Of a stretch of 64,000 nt of DNA, positions 36,601 to 49,098 are shown piece by piece. The position numbers and the translations under genes were made by a program. The notes under the pieces are model-generated. The model saw only the letters and a list, made by a program, of their open reading frames with translations, was not told the origin of the DNA and did no database searches. Each line of letters begins with the position of its first letter. The first letter of the stretch is position 1. Origin of the DNA: Guillardia theta CCMP2712 (Eukaryota; Cryptophyceae; Pyrenomonadales; Geminigeraceae); NCBI RefSeq assembly GCF_000315625.1, contig NW_005434540.1:3918-67917 (forward strand), given 5' to 3'.

Positions 36601-39600
36601 CGACGAGATGATATCTCGTGTACAACGCCGCAGGTGTCAGTTGCAGGCATCGTGAGTGCAGATGTATGTGACGGCGAGTCTTGCATTTTCATGAGCGAAT
36701 TCCACTTCTATGAAACAGAAAGGCTAATCTCTGTGTACCCATCATCCGGGCCGACTACAGGAGGCACTATCGTGACCGTCATCGGGAGCTACTTTCAAGA
36801 CATTAACATCAGGCTACGGCTGTCAGACGAGAGAACTCAAAGAGCCATCTGGCTGACAAGCACAACTCTATTGACCACCATACCAGCAGCAGCATCTGCT
36901 CAGCACGTTGACATCAAAGTAGGCAACAACGGGGTCGACTTCTCCTCCGCGAGCGCGACCTATACGTACGAGCGAGCCCCTACCGTCACATCGCTGAGCC
37001 TCCTTGCCCTTGACGGGAGCTCTGGTCAGGTCGAGCAGGACCACGGACGCACGGTGCGGGTGATCGGGAAGCACTTTGTCGCAAGCCCGCAGCTGAGGTG
37101 CAGCCTGCCGGGGGTCGCCAGATACCTCACGTCGTCTATGGTCGATTGTGTATCAGGAGGGGGCCGTGTCGGGGGGAACCTGACGGTCGAGGTAAGCAAC
37201 AACGGTCAGGACTGGAGCAGCGGAGGCTTGGGGCTGCTCGCTTGGGAGGATACGCCCCGCTTCTCCGAGGAGGTCCAGCTTGAGCCGACCATGGGTCCCA
37301 GCAGAGGCGGAACACAGGTCACCGTCCGTCTGCTTGGTGCGGAGGGGCTCCAGGGCGTATCTTTATCCCTGCAGGTGGGACTAGAGGGCAGTGCAGAATG
37401 CCGCTACCAGAGCGGTACAGAGTACCGGTGTCAGATGCCCGAGGTACGCTCGACGACGAACCGTGTGCTGTCCCGATACACGGTACCGGTACACCTCGTC
37501 ATAGAGGGACAGCCGGCTTTGTCACGCGGAGGAGTAGTGTACACGTACTACGTAGAGGAGAGAGTGTCCGGGCTATCACCTTGCTCAGGGCCAGCGGAAG
37601 GGTCAACCCAAGTCGCCGTCACAGGGTCCGGCTTCCTCGAGGTAGCCAGCCTCACCTGCCGCTTCGGCGCGAGTGTAGGAGATGGTAGTCCAAGCTCCGG
37701 CGGTCTGGGCAGCTGGAGGGAGGTACCGGGGAAGTGGCGGTCGTCTACGCTTGTAGGCTGCTCAGCACCTGCAGCATCCGGAGAGCAGACGATGCAGGTC
37801 CAGCTCAGCAACAACGGGGTCGATTTTGTTGGCGATCTTTCGTTTGGATTTTACAGGCTTCCAGTAGTTCTCAATGTTGATTACATGGTTCAATCAAGTC
37901 CTTTTTTGGTTGAAGTTTCGATCACCGTCGATCGCTTGTCACATTTCTGTTCCTTCACTATGGTTCTTGGCACAAACATCATGTCCTGTTACTTGGCAAC
38001 TCCAGAGAATTTGATTTGCAATTCCAAAACCAAGATGAATGGAAATTTCACAGTTTCAATTAGCTGTGACTCTGTATTGTTTGTCCCAGTGCCTTATTTC
38101 GTCGTTGTCGAGACTTTGTTGTCCATTTCATCATTTTATCCCAGTGCTGCATTTGTTGGAAATGGGGCGATGGTCACCATTGTAGGAGAGAAATTCGATT
38201 TGTTGAAAAACTTAGTCTGTCAATACGGTGACTTCAAAACTTTGCCAAAGTTTAAGTCTAATGATACTTTGCTCTGTCCAACAATTGATATTCATGTCGC
38301 TGGAACGAGTATTTTTTCGTTGTGTGATTCGTCAACTTGCTTCCTTGAGAAAGAATTTCTATTCCTGCAAAAGCCTGTCGTTGAGTTAGTAGATTCTGCT
38401 TCACATTGTTCCACACATCAGAAATTTCACGTCAATGCACAGCAGTTTTCTGCATTGGAACACTGTAGACTTGTGACCTTGAATGGAATAGAGAACGCTT
38501 ATCAATACGAGAGAGGCAATTCAAGCTTAATTTGTTATTTCTACCCAAAAAACATTAGTGGTACTTTCTCCTTCGAAATAACTGTCCATAATTTGACGTT
38601 ATTTGCAATGCAATTTGATTGCAAAGATCAAGATTCCGCGACACCCTTAATTGAGAATGTGCTTCCAGCTACAATTGTACGCGCTTTGCATACAAGTATC
38701 ACAGTATTTGGAAAAAATTTCGATGTGTCAAAATCGTTTGTATGCAACTTGGGATCGGAGAAGTCTCATGGGATGTATCTTGGAGAGGACAAACTTGTAT
38801 GTGACATCTCTTCTATTTTACCTGGCAACTTTAGCTTTGAATTGGAGTTTGAAAGTGGATTGCGCAGCCAATATGAGAGAGCTATTTCAATAGTTCCTGA
38901 CGTTAATATAAAACTTGTACCCTCATTTGCGAGCATCTTAGGTGGAGTTATTGTGAAAGTGGATTCACTGTCACCTTTCTGTCATGGCGTCGGAGGAATC
39001 AATGTGTTCCCTTGGAATGACAAAACATCATCATACAGGTTCCCTGTGCAAAGAAAGTTACAAAACAGAACTCTAATCGAACCATTATTTATTTTTCCTC
39101 CGGTTCCAACTGCTGGACTATACAAAGTCGAAAGTTTTGATAAGCATTGCACTGGTTGGTTCGAATACACAAATATTTCGATTATTCAACGGATTTCGCC
39201 AACTAGGACTTTGACGCAGGGTGGCCAAATGCTAACAGTCTACGGGAGTAGCTTGAACATAAGTTGTCAAACTTGCTTCTTTGGATCAATCAGCACCAGA
39301 ATGAATGTCATAAAAGATACTCTAGCATTGTGTCAAATTCCTCCACAAAGTGAAGGTCGAAGAGACTTTACAACAGATTGTTCAACAGACGTTTTGAAAG
39401 TTGAATATTCAACGACACCAAGGATATTCAAGCTCAGCCCTTCTGTATCGACGATTGGTCGAAACAGAACAACTGTCATCACTATCTATGGAGCGGACTT
39501 TAATTTCGAAAATCTTTGTTGTCGTATGAGATTTATTGATACACCTGCACTGCTTTTGACTTCTTCCATGTACCAGTGTGAATTGTACAATGTCAATGAG

Positions 39601-42600
39601 GGCAATAGCACTATAGAAGTTTTGTATGAAGCCAACACTCCGATCGTCGAATTTACACAGGAATTTGTCTTTCCCTCCTATATCGATCTTATAATTTCCC
39701 CAAGTATGGCTATAGCACATTCTCCTTTCAATTTGCAATTTTCAGGTAATGGTACTGTCAATCTAAGTACGTGCTACTGTAAATTGTCCAGTGACTATGT
39801 ATTGCCGTGCACGTACATCAGCGCGACTGGAGGATATTGCGCAGTTCCGGGCTTGTCTGAAGGTCAACATTTGATCGAGATCTATTTGGACAATTACGAA
39901 TGGCCGGTCCTTCACAAAGTCACTGTAAGGGTCATGCCAATCATCGCCAGCTTTGAACCGACTTGTGGTCCCTCAAATGATTTCATTTCTATATCCATCT
40001 ATGGGGAATATTTCAGCAAAGAGGGAATGAAGTGCCGGTTTGGAGACGCAGTCGTGACAGCAAAAGTTCTCTCTGAAAACTTGTTGTATTGTTTCAGACC
40101 CCCGGTGACGAAGGGATACGAGACCTTTTCAGTTATGACAATGACAGGCATTGTATCTAACCAGAAAACCTTGAAAACTGTGGAGATTCCAATCATCTCA
40201 ACAATTCAACCCACTGCAACTTATACAGATTGCAAAACCAGAATTACGATAATTGGAAAAAACTTTGAAGATGGAGATGCTTTGTCATGCAAAATTTCCC
40301 AATATCAACTCCCTAATACGGTTTTCATGTCAAGCTCCACAGTATTGTGCTACTTGCCAAGGCTAAGAATTCAGAATGTAACGATTCATGCCACGAATGA
40401 CTTGTTTCATTGGTCAAAGGGAATGTTGTTTCAGGTATTGCCAAGCCCGCGAATATTATTGGCCAAGCCAAGCTTGTCATCACTGACTGGCCAAATCAAA
40501 GTACAGGTGATAGTGAGGAACTTACAGGCACTCGACAATATCAATTGTAGATTCGAGGACACGCTATCTGCTGCAACCGTGATGTCGAACTCAATGTTGA
40601 CATGCCTGGCACCGCCTTCATCCCATGAAAAAGTGGTTCAACTCTTTCTGTATATGGATGGAAGTTCCTGGAATTCGAGTATACCGTTCGCATACGCTTC
40701 AAGTGAACCTATCTTTGATGTGGCTCCTACAGTGATAGGGTCATCCGGAGGCACAAGGGTCTACATCAAAGCTAAGATGGAATTGATGGTCAACTCAGAC
40801 TGCTTCTGTGTCTTTGGGAACATGACTACTCCAGTTGTTTTCAGTGAGGGCTCTTCATTCTGTGTTACTCCTTCCTTAAATACAGAGGGTTCCATAAGAA
40901 CTCTAGTGTCTTGTAACAATGGATTCCCCGAACACGTAGCCTATCTGCAAGCATTGCCAACCATAAACATCCTCTCCATCAGCCCAACTATTGCATACAT
41001 GAATGCTGGAAGCAATGTTATAATTGCTGGACAAGGATTTAGACAGGTAGACTCTTTGTACTGTAAGTTTGGAGAATCCCAAAGAATTGATGCTTTGTTC
41101 CTGAGCACGACTAGCATTTTATGCTTTACTGGCATTCCAATCGAACCAGGCATTGTGACACTTTTTATTTCGAACAATGGTTTTGATTGGTCCAGCTCTC
41201 CGAATACTGTCGAGTTTGTTCCAATAGTCAGGAACTATCATGTTTATCCCACGATTGGAACCTTGGGGGGAGGAACTCCTGTATATATCAACAGCACTAA
41301 TGAAGAAATTCATGCAAAGTTCTGTTACTTTGGAAGGGTACCAGTACAATCAATCGCAATCAGCTCAACATCGATCCTTTGCACATCCCCAGCGTCTGTG
41401 GAAGGAATATTGTCGCTGTCGTATTCTCTAGGTCTTGAACTGGAGGCCACGAACGCCTCCCTGTTTGAGTACGCAACTGTACCAATCATCCACTCCATAA
41501 GCCCATCCAGCGGAAGGATTGAAGGTGGTAATCAAGTAACCGTGTTCGGAGATTCTCTTGGGTTGGGTCGCGACTTGATCTGTCGCTTTGGGCACGTCAC
41601 AGCACGAGCAACGATTCTTGACTCGCGATTCATGACTTGTCGTGCCCCGATCGCCTTCGACTCACAAGCACACTTTGTACAAATGCAAATTTCATTCAAT
41701 GGAGTGGATTACAGCAATACATTAGAATATCTATACCAGAATTTCATCATCTTAGATATTTTTCCTATGTCTGGTCCTTTGAAGGGGGGGACTGTGATTA
41801 GGCTTGTGTTTGCCACAGACGTAGTCTCTTCTGATTCAAAGTGCATCTTTGGGAATGCTGTAACGGGCATGAAGATTGATTCGGCACGATCTGGTCATTG
41901 TGTAACGCCAAAGAGTGATATGCCGGGGTTGGTAGAAATAAAACTTTCTGGGAATCTACAAGACTTCTTCTCTGCTGGCGCTCTCTTTGAATTCCAGAAA
42001 TCTATTGAGATAATTTCAATCTTTCCAACTTTTGCAAGACAAAGTGGAAACTCAAGAATCCATGTGATGGGCGTCAACTTTGTTCAAGGTTTCATGCTGT
42101 CATGCAAGTTTGGAACTGTAGAAACCATCACTAGAGTTTTCCTGACATCGACAGAAATGATCTGCATTACCCCACCGTATCCTGTTAGGTCTGAAAAAGG
42201 TACCCATGTCACTTCAATCCAAATTTCAAACAATGGACTTGATTACGAAGGACGTGCACTGTTCGAGTTCGTGAATGATCTACAAATTTTCGCAGCCATT
42301 CCCAGCCATGGCCTACAACAAGGCGGCACAAGTATCACCGTTGAGGGCACCGAATTTAGAGATGTGCCAACCCTTTCGTGCCAGATTGGAATGGAGAGCA
42401 CAAAGGCTTATTTCATAGACAGGAATAGGATAAGTTGTTTCACACCATATTCAATCACCATGGGAACTTTTTCCCTCTCTGTTTCCAACAATGGGATTGA
42501 CCACAGCAGCAGTGAAATTCAATTCACGTACTTCAAATCAGTCAGTATAGTAGGACTCAGTCCTTCGACGGCTGCGAACTCAATTCAGACCACAACATAC

Positions 42601-44065
42601 GTGTCGATAGACCCAAATCAAGGCAACGAGAAACCGTTTCCTCTCAAATGTGTTTTCGGAGATATGAGCTACACCGTGAATGCGGTCAGCTTGACTTCAA
42701 GTCTGCTGCGCTGCGCAGTCCCATTACACCCGCTAGGAATAACGAGATTCTTTCTTACTCGGAATGATCAAGATCTGGAAGGTGAAAATGTTTTCTTCGA
42801 ATTTCTGGAAGAAACGTTTCTATTTGCCATCTATCCCAACAGCGGCCTTACATTCGGGGGAGATCTGATTTTTGCTCAGGGACAAGGCTTTCGAAACACC
42901 TCAACTTTGGAATGTCAGTTTGGAGCTGTCAGGACCAAGGCTACTTTTGTGACCGAGCAGTTACTCATTTGTTACAGTCCCTTCCAATCTCCAGGCTCAG
43001 TCCCTTTTGAGGTTTTGCTTTCGGAAGCACAGATTACAAACAGCAGGATGCTGTTCACATACACCGTGTGCCCAAAAGGTTCATACTGCCCTGAAAATGA
43101 AATATTGCCATGTCCTCAAGGAGCATACTGTCCGGAAGAAGGAAGCCGCAACTATACGCTCTGTCCAGTTGGCACCTATCAACCGGATGCTGGGAAGGTT
43201 CAGTGTAATCCCTGCACGCTTGGAAGATTTTGCCCAGAATCCGGTCTCATTGAAGAGGGCGTAAAATGCATCTCGGGCTACATCTGTGATACACCTGGCT
43301 TGCGCATTCCAGTGAAACCATGTCCGCCGGGATATTTTTGTTTGGAAGGAACTCTGACGGCAAATCTGACAAGTGCTGCAACCGTTTATCGACCTCGGCC
43401 TTGCCCAGCTGGATTCTACTGCACCTTTGGTGTAAAAACACCAATATCAGAATTGATGAACTTCTCAACTCCGCAGCCATGCTACCCGGGTTACTACTGC
43501 AATGCTGGATCAGAGGGTCCGCATGGCCAGGGCCCTTGTCCCAGCGGCTTTCATTGCCCTCAATATTCACCGGGGCTGATTCAGAATTGTCCTCCAGGGA
43601 CTTTCTGCCAGGGGGTTGGAAACGTCTCACCAAAGGACTGCCTTCCTGGGACTTGGAACAACCTGTTCGGCCAAAGCACTTGCACGCCATGCCCGATAGG
43701 ATCTCTTTGCCCGGACGCCTCCATGACTTCTCCACTTGTCTGTCCAGCAGGCTACGTATGTGATGTTGAAGGAATGGCCATTTGGTCGAAGCAGTGTCCG
43801 CCTGGATATTATTGTAACGAGGGAACGACGACATCCAACGCCAGTTCAGATATACCGACAAGACCGATCAAATGTTCTCCTGGAACTTACTGCCTCAGTG
43901 GCGTATCAACCAACAAGACTGTGATTGGCAACTTGAACACTCCTCAGCCCTGTGCCGAGGGAACATACTGCGAGGATGCCACGTCTTCGCCAAGAGGGAC
44001 GGCTGCCTGTCCACCAGGAACCTTCTGTCCAGCTGCATCTTCGTCACCTACTCCGGCAAGACGCG
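18606..44065 (+). CDS. Giant IPT/TIG-repeat surface protein, main exon, into GCC2/GCC3 repeats
   Basis: One exon of about 25.4 kb; the reading frame is sound from about 18645. It runs through block A4, a unique AT-rich segment, block A5 (21415-25218), B units, two D/E super-units (27556-37821) and a long unique AT-rich IPT region (37822-43056). From about 43057 the sequence changes to cysteine-rich GCC2/GCC3 (ephrin-receptor-like) repeats with CPxGxYC and PGTYS-type motifs. The exon ends in phase 1 at 44065 before a GTAATC donor; reading on reaches a stop at 44085, so splicing is required. The domain order suggests an exported N-terminal ectodomain. Function in the organism is unknown; adhesion, a coat or a flagellar or cell-surface tether are possible. 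Confidence 0.85.
19156..20663 (+). repeat. Block A copy 4 (first 1.5 kb)
   Basis: Same truncated form as copy 3. After MALCG it switches to AT-rich unique sequence (20664-21366) instead of the KSPQMSGKSED continuation seen in full copies. The switch point is shared with copy 3. Confidence 0.9.
21415..25218 (+). repeat. Block A copy 5 (full)
   Basis: Full-length copy, offset 15,900 bases from copy 2. The match continues past block A into B. It lacks the indel cluster of copy 2 and has private single-base differences, such as C for G at about 22518 and an Asp to Glu change near 22976. Confidence 0.9.
25286..27555 (+). repeat. Block B tandem units, second cluster
   Basis: Three units starting near 25286, 26169 and 27055 (spacing 883-886 bases), nearly identical to each other and to the units at 9386 and 10267. 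Single differences include Gly to Cys at about 25873 and Glu to Lys at about 25987. Confidence 0.85.
27556..33222 (+). repeat. D-G-E-B super-unit, copy 1 (5.67 kb)
   Basis: D2 (27556-29624), a unique AT-rich segment G (29626-30590), E2 (30592-32040) and B units. The next D begins 5,667 bases downstream. Segment G replaces the 180-base linker found in the other two D-E pairs, with sharp boundaries on both sides. Confidence 0.85.
33223..37821 (+). repeat. D-E-B super-unit, copy 2
   Basis: D3 (33223-35291), the short linker, E3 (35473-36921) and B sequence to 37821. There, in mid-domain after NNGVDF, the sequence changes abruptly to unique AT-rich IPT sequence. Confidence 0.85.
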
Positions 44066-44304
44066 GTAATCAACTGAAACTTTGATTCACTTGTTGATGA
44101 CTTCCTTACTCAGGTCATTATTCTATGCGTGCTGGAATGGTGAGTGCTTGCTTTGACCTCATACACTTGCTTTTTGAGTCTTCATACGATTTCATGTTTT
44201 GACCCTTTGAATTGTTGAGTCCTCATATGAATGCTTACATTGATACCTCAACGAACGGATGGTGCTGACGGTTTTGCAGGTCAACGATGTCTCTTGCCTT
44301 CCAG
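44066..44304 (+). other. Intron 1 of the giant gene's 3' region
   Basis: The GTAATC donor at 44066 and an acceptor at 44304, preceded by the pyrimidine tract CTCTTGCCTTCCAG, preserve phase 1. The codon GGA is restored and the next residues are TYSANVGS of a GCC2-type repeat. Another AG at 44279 would break the frame. Length 239 bases. Confidence 0.8.
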
Positions 44305-47300
44305 GAACATACAGCGCGAATGTTGGATCCGTCAATTGTTTACTCTGCCCTGCCGGTTACTCATGTGAAACTGATGGGGTGGAGATACCAGCTCCCTGTC
44401 CCTCGGGGCTCTACAGGACCAGTGATTCACAGATTGCATGTTTTTCATGCGCACAAGGAAAATGGTCCCGGCAATCCACCGTCCCTAGCGGAGATCTGTG
44501 TGAGCCGTGCCCAGCAGGAGTAGTTTGCCCGGTGGATGGAATGTCCTCCCTGCGGCTCGCCTCACCATGCCCTGAGGGCTACGTTTGCGGAGCAGGAACC
44601 AATTCCAGCAATCAGTTTGAACAACTCTGCCCTGCCGGCTATTATTGCGACTTTGGTACTACCCCTTCCACTCAATTCAATCTTCTCTGTGAAGAAGGAT
44701 TTGGTTGTCCAGCAGGAACAGGATACACTCAAAGGAAAAGATATAGATGTGATGTAGGCTATTATTGCCCCAAAGGCAGCATTTCTTCCCAACCACAATC
44801 TACTCAATGTCCAGTTGGTACCACGTCAGCTCCGCTTGCTACAACAGTATATGATTGCTTCAAAGATCCCAATGGAGTATCAAGAATTTGCTATGTGTCT
44901 CCATATTATGACGACCTCTTTGATGAATGCCTTCTCAGCTACAAGTGCTCCAAGACAGTGAAGGGCCTGACTGATTACTTGCTATGCGTGCAACAGGGGC
45001 TGCAAGACGCAAACTATGTCTTTGCTGACTTGTTGCAGAATGAGTATGCAGTCAATACCAATTTCTACAAAGGACAGGCAATGACGGTAGTCAAAGCGTC
45101 ATTCGATTGGAGATATTTGCCTATCGATATGCAATACGGCGAGCATTATCAACTTGTTATGCACATCTTTAATCAAACGACTGGAATGAAACTACAAGAA
45201 GTTCGACCTGGATATACTGGAACTTGGTTTGGCAACAGCGCAGTCGACAAACATGGGATAATGTCGTTTCATGTTTTGTGTCTCCGGGATACTTATATAA
45301 GGTTTGATATCGAAATTCTTCATGGACTCTACATCGAAAACAAGAATTACACTTCTTTCCGAGATACAGCAAAGTTCGAGGCCCTTGTCCCCAGCCGAGC
45401 TTCATTGAATTCGAATGTGCCAGAACAATTCTACATCCTGCTTGCACGGAGCAACACGATTGCTCCACCTCTCAACGTGGTTCCACCCACCGTCCAGGTT
45501 ACCAATAGCAAAGATGCTAGAGGAAATGAGGTGGTGTCAGTTCGCTTCGTGAATGAGATGCAGCCTCTGGTTGATTTTGCTGGAGACAACAAAAGTATAC
45601 CCCTCATCCCTCAGCAGTTCTCCGATACAGGAACTGTCGCCGGTGCATATCTAGGAGCAAACATTATCTGGCCGTCAACGAACAACGTTGATTTGACACA
45701 TTATTTGCTGCCGTTTCTCCCTTACTTCAGCAGCTGCAGAGGGTTCGACTCTCACATCCCTCTCTTCTTGTTGTTGGAGTCTTACGACCAATGCAATCTG
45801 ATCCCATACAACCAGACAAAATGGGTGAACCAGTGGGATCCCTTCGGGGCTCCGAGCCCCATTGATATTGAGTCTTCTATGGACAGTTGTCAATGGAGCA
45901 TTCAGTGCGCGTATGAGGAAGAGATAGACAAAGTGTCGACAGTCGAGAGATGGTTCGAGCAGAAAGTAGGAGAGCAGCTGTTCTTCATCAGCAGGGATCC
46001 CTATCCTTACTCGAGATACTCTGCCGCTTATGCGGGCGACAAGATGCAAGAGGGGCTGAACTTCTTTGTGAACATGGAGAGCTCTTCAAAGATGGTACCG
46101 GTTACAGTCGAGCCCGGGTCGTTCATTGTGAGCGATAAAGAGAAGCTTAGTGGAGTGCCGAGGTCTGTGAACCTTCAAATCAACTATTATCAAAGATCCA
46201 AGAGCGAGAAGCGAATAATCTCTGCCACCATCTCTTTTGATGATTACACTGCAAAAGTCCAGAATAATACCGTGGTGCGCGACTACAGTCTGAATGTTGA
46301 CTACAGGGGCTTGGACTACCTGAGCTTGTTGAACGGATTTTCGTTTGATCCAGAAGTTTACATAGTCTTGTTCCTGCTCGTTGGAATTGCTTGTTTGATA
46401 TTTTTTATGGTGTTCTGGGCATTCCAAAGGATTTTTACAAGGTTGAGCAATCCGCCACGACTGCACCTCACGCAGTATTTGTCGAACATCCTATTGCCAA
46501 TCTGGGGATTGTTTGCTGGGCTGTTCCCCGTCCTGGTAGTCTTTGGCTTCATTCACGGCCTGTTTCGTTCACTCGCTTACCCGGTGTTCGGCAACATCAA
46601 CGAGTTGTACACCAACTTCGGGACCGGAAGCAAGTGGTCGGAGAGCTCCAGAACAAGTGTCGCCTCCCTGCTGGGTATTACAGCCAGCCAACAAGTCGAG
46701 CAAGGAAGGCTGGGCGTGGCGCTCATGACCCTGGGCGTGTACCTCAGTGTCGTCACAGCATTTGCCTTCGTGCCGGGGAAAGAAGACGCCAAGTCTATGT
46801 TCTTGTATGACCCGAAGAGCCTTGACGACAAGAATACTGACGGCCTATGGAAGCGAAAGGTGAACAGGTGGTACCGAACTCAGTTCATCTTCTCAGTCAT
46901 CATCTCGGTATTGGTGAATACGGTGGTGCTGGAATACTCCTTCTCTGACTTCTTCAAGGCTCACCTCTACGAGTCTCTCCTTGCCATGCCCGTGTTCTTC
47001 ATATTCTTCCAGAACTTCTTGAATAACATCCTCGGAGACCTTCTGCTTGTTCAGCCCATGGCAGTTGCGTATCACCTGATAGAGATCATATCAACCCTCG
47101 GGGCTGCTACATTCCTTGACTTCATGCAAGTTTTCATCTTCCAGTTGTTGTACAAAGTGTGTCTGAGAATCTACATCTATCCTGGAATACAGAACGCCAA
47201 GGAGTTGATCAACTATCTCGCTTCTGTGATGAAACGCTATCAAGAGAAGCGAGATCGTGAGGACGATCTGGAGGAGGGAGACGAAGATTTTGAGGACGAG

Positions 47301-49080
47301 CTCTTCAACGAAGTTGAGTTCGAGACCTTCTCTCCAGCTGAAAACATCATTATGATGCTGTCCAATTACTCCGCAGAGCTCGTGGTCCTGCTGTTCTACC
47401 CCTTCATCATTCTCTTCTTATGGTGGGCAGATGGAGTCGGCCTGCAGGCAGGATCTCATTATGGTCTTCGTACCACAGACTTTGTGTTCTACGTCCTCTT
47501 CTCCATCTTCGTGATTCCCTTCCGCCTCTTCATAGATACTCTGGTCCTCTCATCCAATGAGTTGTTTCACGGCTGGAAGATCCTCGACTACATGAAGTAT
47601 TGCCGTCACAGATTCTTGCGACGCTCCCAGCGATGGAGAAGTTACGAGAGGAGCGAGGATGCGAGCATACATGAGTCGCTGCAGAACCTAGATCTGAACT
47701 GCTTCTCATCGCAATATTACTTTACCATAGGCATGGGCGCCATGGGGTCCTTGCTGATCATGTTCAGCCTGGAGATCATATCTCGGAACTATCACAATCC
47801 CTTCGGAGACAAGATGACGACCTTCGTGGTCCTCATTGTGCTGTGTATGATTTGGGTACGTCTTGAATGTTCGTGTCTTGGAAGTTTCTGACGTTTGTGT
47901 CATCAGATCGTGCAGTACTTCTGCAAGAGGTTCGGCGTGAGATTCCTCTGGAAGGTCAAGCCCCCTGTGGACGAGTACCCGATCAAAGAGATGCCACCCA
48001 AGGAGCTCACCCTCCCTGACCTGAGCAAGCCAGCTGCGAAAGATGCCGACATCACGTCCGAATCCTTCAAGCACAAGTTCCTCAACGCCAACCGATCCTG
48101 GCTGATAGAACAGCTCCGTGGCAGCCTGCCTGAAGGTGGTGGGTACGGAGATGGACAGAGCGAAGGCAGTGGGGCTGGAGGGCAAGGACAAGACCAAGGT
48201 AGAGATCGGGAGTATGACGTCAGCAGCGATGAGGGATCGAGCGAGTCTGACGACGGCCCACCAGCTACACTCGACGATGCGGCAAAGGTAATGGAAGCTG
48301 ACATGCAATGCCTGACCCTGATGTCTGTCTGCCTTGTAGGCGGTCGTGCGAGCCTGGGTCGCAAGGACTCGATCGCAGCTGGGCTTACCCGAGAAAGGAA
48401 TCTCGAGACCAGACATCTCATCTGACTCCGATCAGAGCTCAACAGACGACGACGAGGGGCAGCAGAAGCCCATCTCCAACTCCACCAAGAGTGAGTGTTG
48501 CCTCCTCCTCACTCCCCTGCCCTCTCCTTCTGCCTCCTCTCCTCCTCAGCATCCACCTCTCTCTTCGAGCTCACGTGCTGCTTTAGACATCGCCAGGCGC
48601 TGGCTTGCTCAGATCCGCGCGGAGCAAGCAGCAAGAGGAGAGCAGCAGGGCGAGGGCCGGCTAGACATCAGCAGCGACGAATCTAGTTCGGAAGACGACA
48701 ACGACAGGCCGAGAGCTGCTCCTTCCACGCAGACGCAGGTCATTGCGAGGCTGTGGCTGAGCAACCTGCGCGGAAGAAGTGGCACCCAACCGCGACGAGC
48801 GCCAGTCGAGGACATCTCGAGCGAGGACTCGAGCTCGGAGGACGACCGTAGGGAGAACATGTTTCAAGTCAACGCCGTGACCGCGCGCATCGCTCGCATG
48901 TGGCTCAACTCGCTGCCGAGGGCCCAGCAGGGGCGTCAACGAGGGTTTGACGTCAGTGACGACGACTCGTCCAGCAGCGATGGGGAACCTGCGCGGGCTC
49001 GCGGAGTCGCCAACATCCCGCAGGCTCTGCCTCAGCCCTCTCGACGCATCTTACAGCTGTGGCTCCAGCAGATCCGATAG
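44305..49080 (+). CDS. Giant surface protein, C-terminal part: GCC2/GCC3 end, polytopic membrane domain, acidic W-L tail
   Basis: Four exons: 44305-47855, 47907-48287, 48340-48490 and 48587-49080, with introns of 51, 52 and 96 bases. All have GT-AG ends and all preserve frame. The first exon completes the Cys-rich repeats (to about 44870), then a roughly 480-residue ectodomain with few repeats. About ten hydrophobic segments follow, beginning at VYIVLFLLVGIACLIFF (about 46360) and ending near the first intron. A cytoplasmic acidic loop (DREDDLEEGDEDFEDEL) lies between segments. The last three exons encode a soluble tail with six Trp-containing motifs alternating with five acidic serine clusters. 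The 96-base last intron is a multiple of three and has no stop, so retention would keep the frame. The stop at 49078-49080 is followed by AATAAA. Confidence 0.85.
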
Positions 49081-49098
49081 TACCAACAACTTTCACTC

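Noticed and set aside
44259-44304. ATG-like start at 44259 as the beginning of a separate membrane protein gene
   Set aside because: The bases lie in an intron. A good pyrimidine tract and acceptor at 44304 join the Cys-rich repeats on either side in frame.
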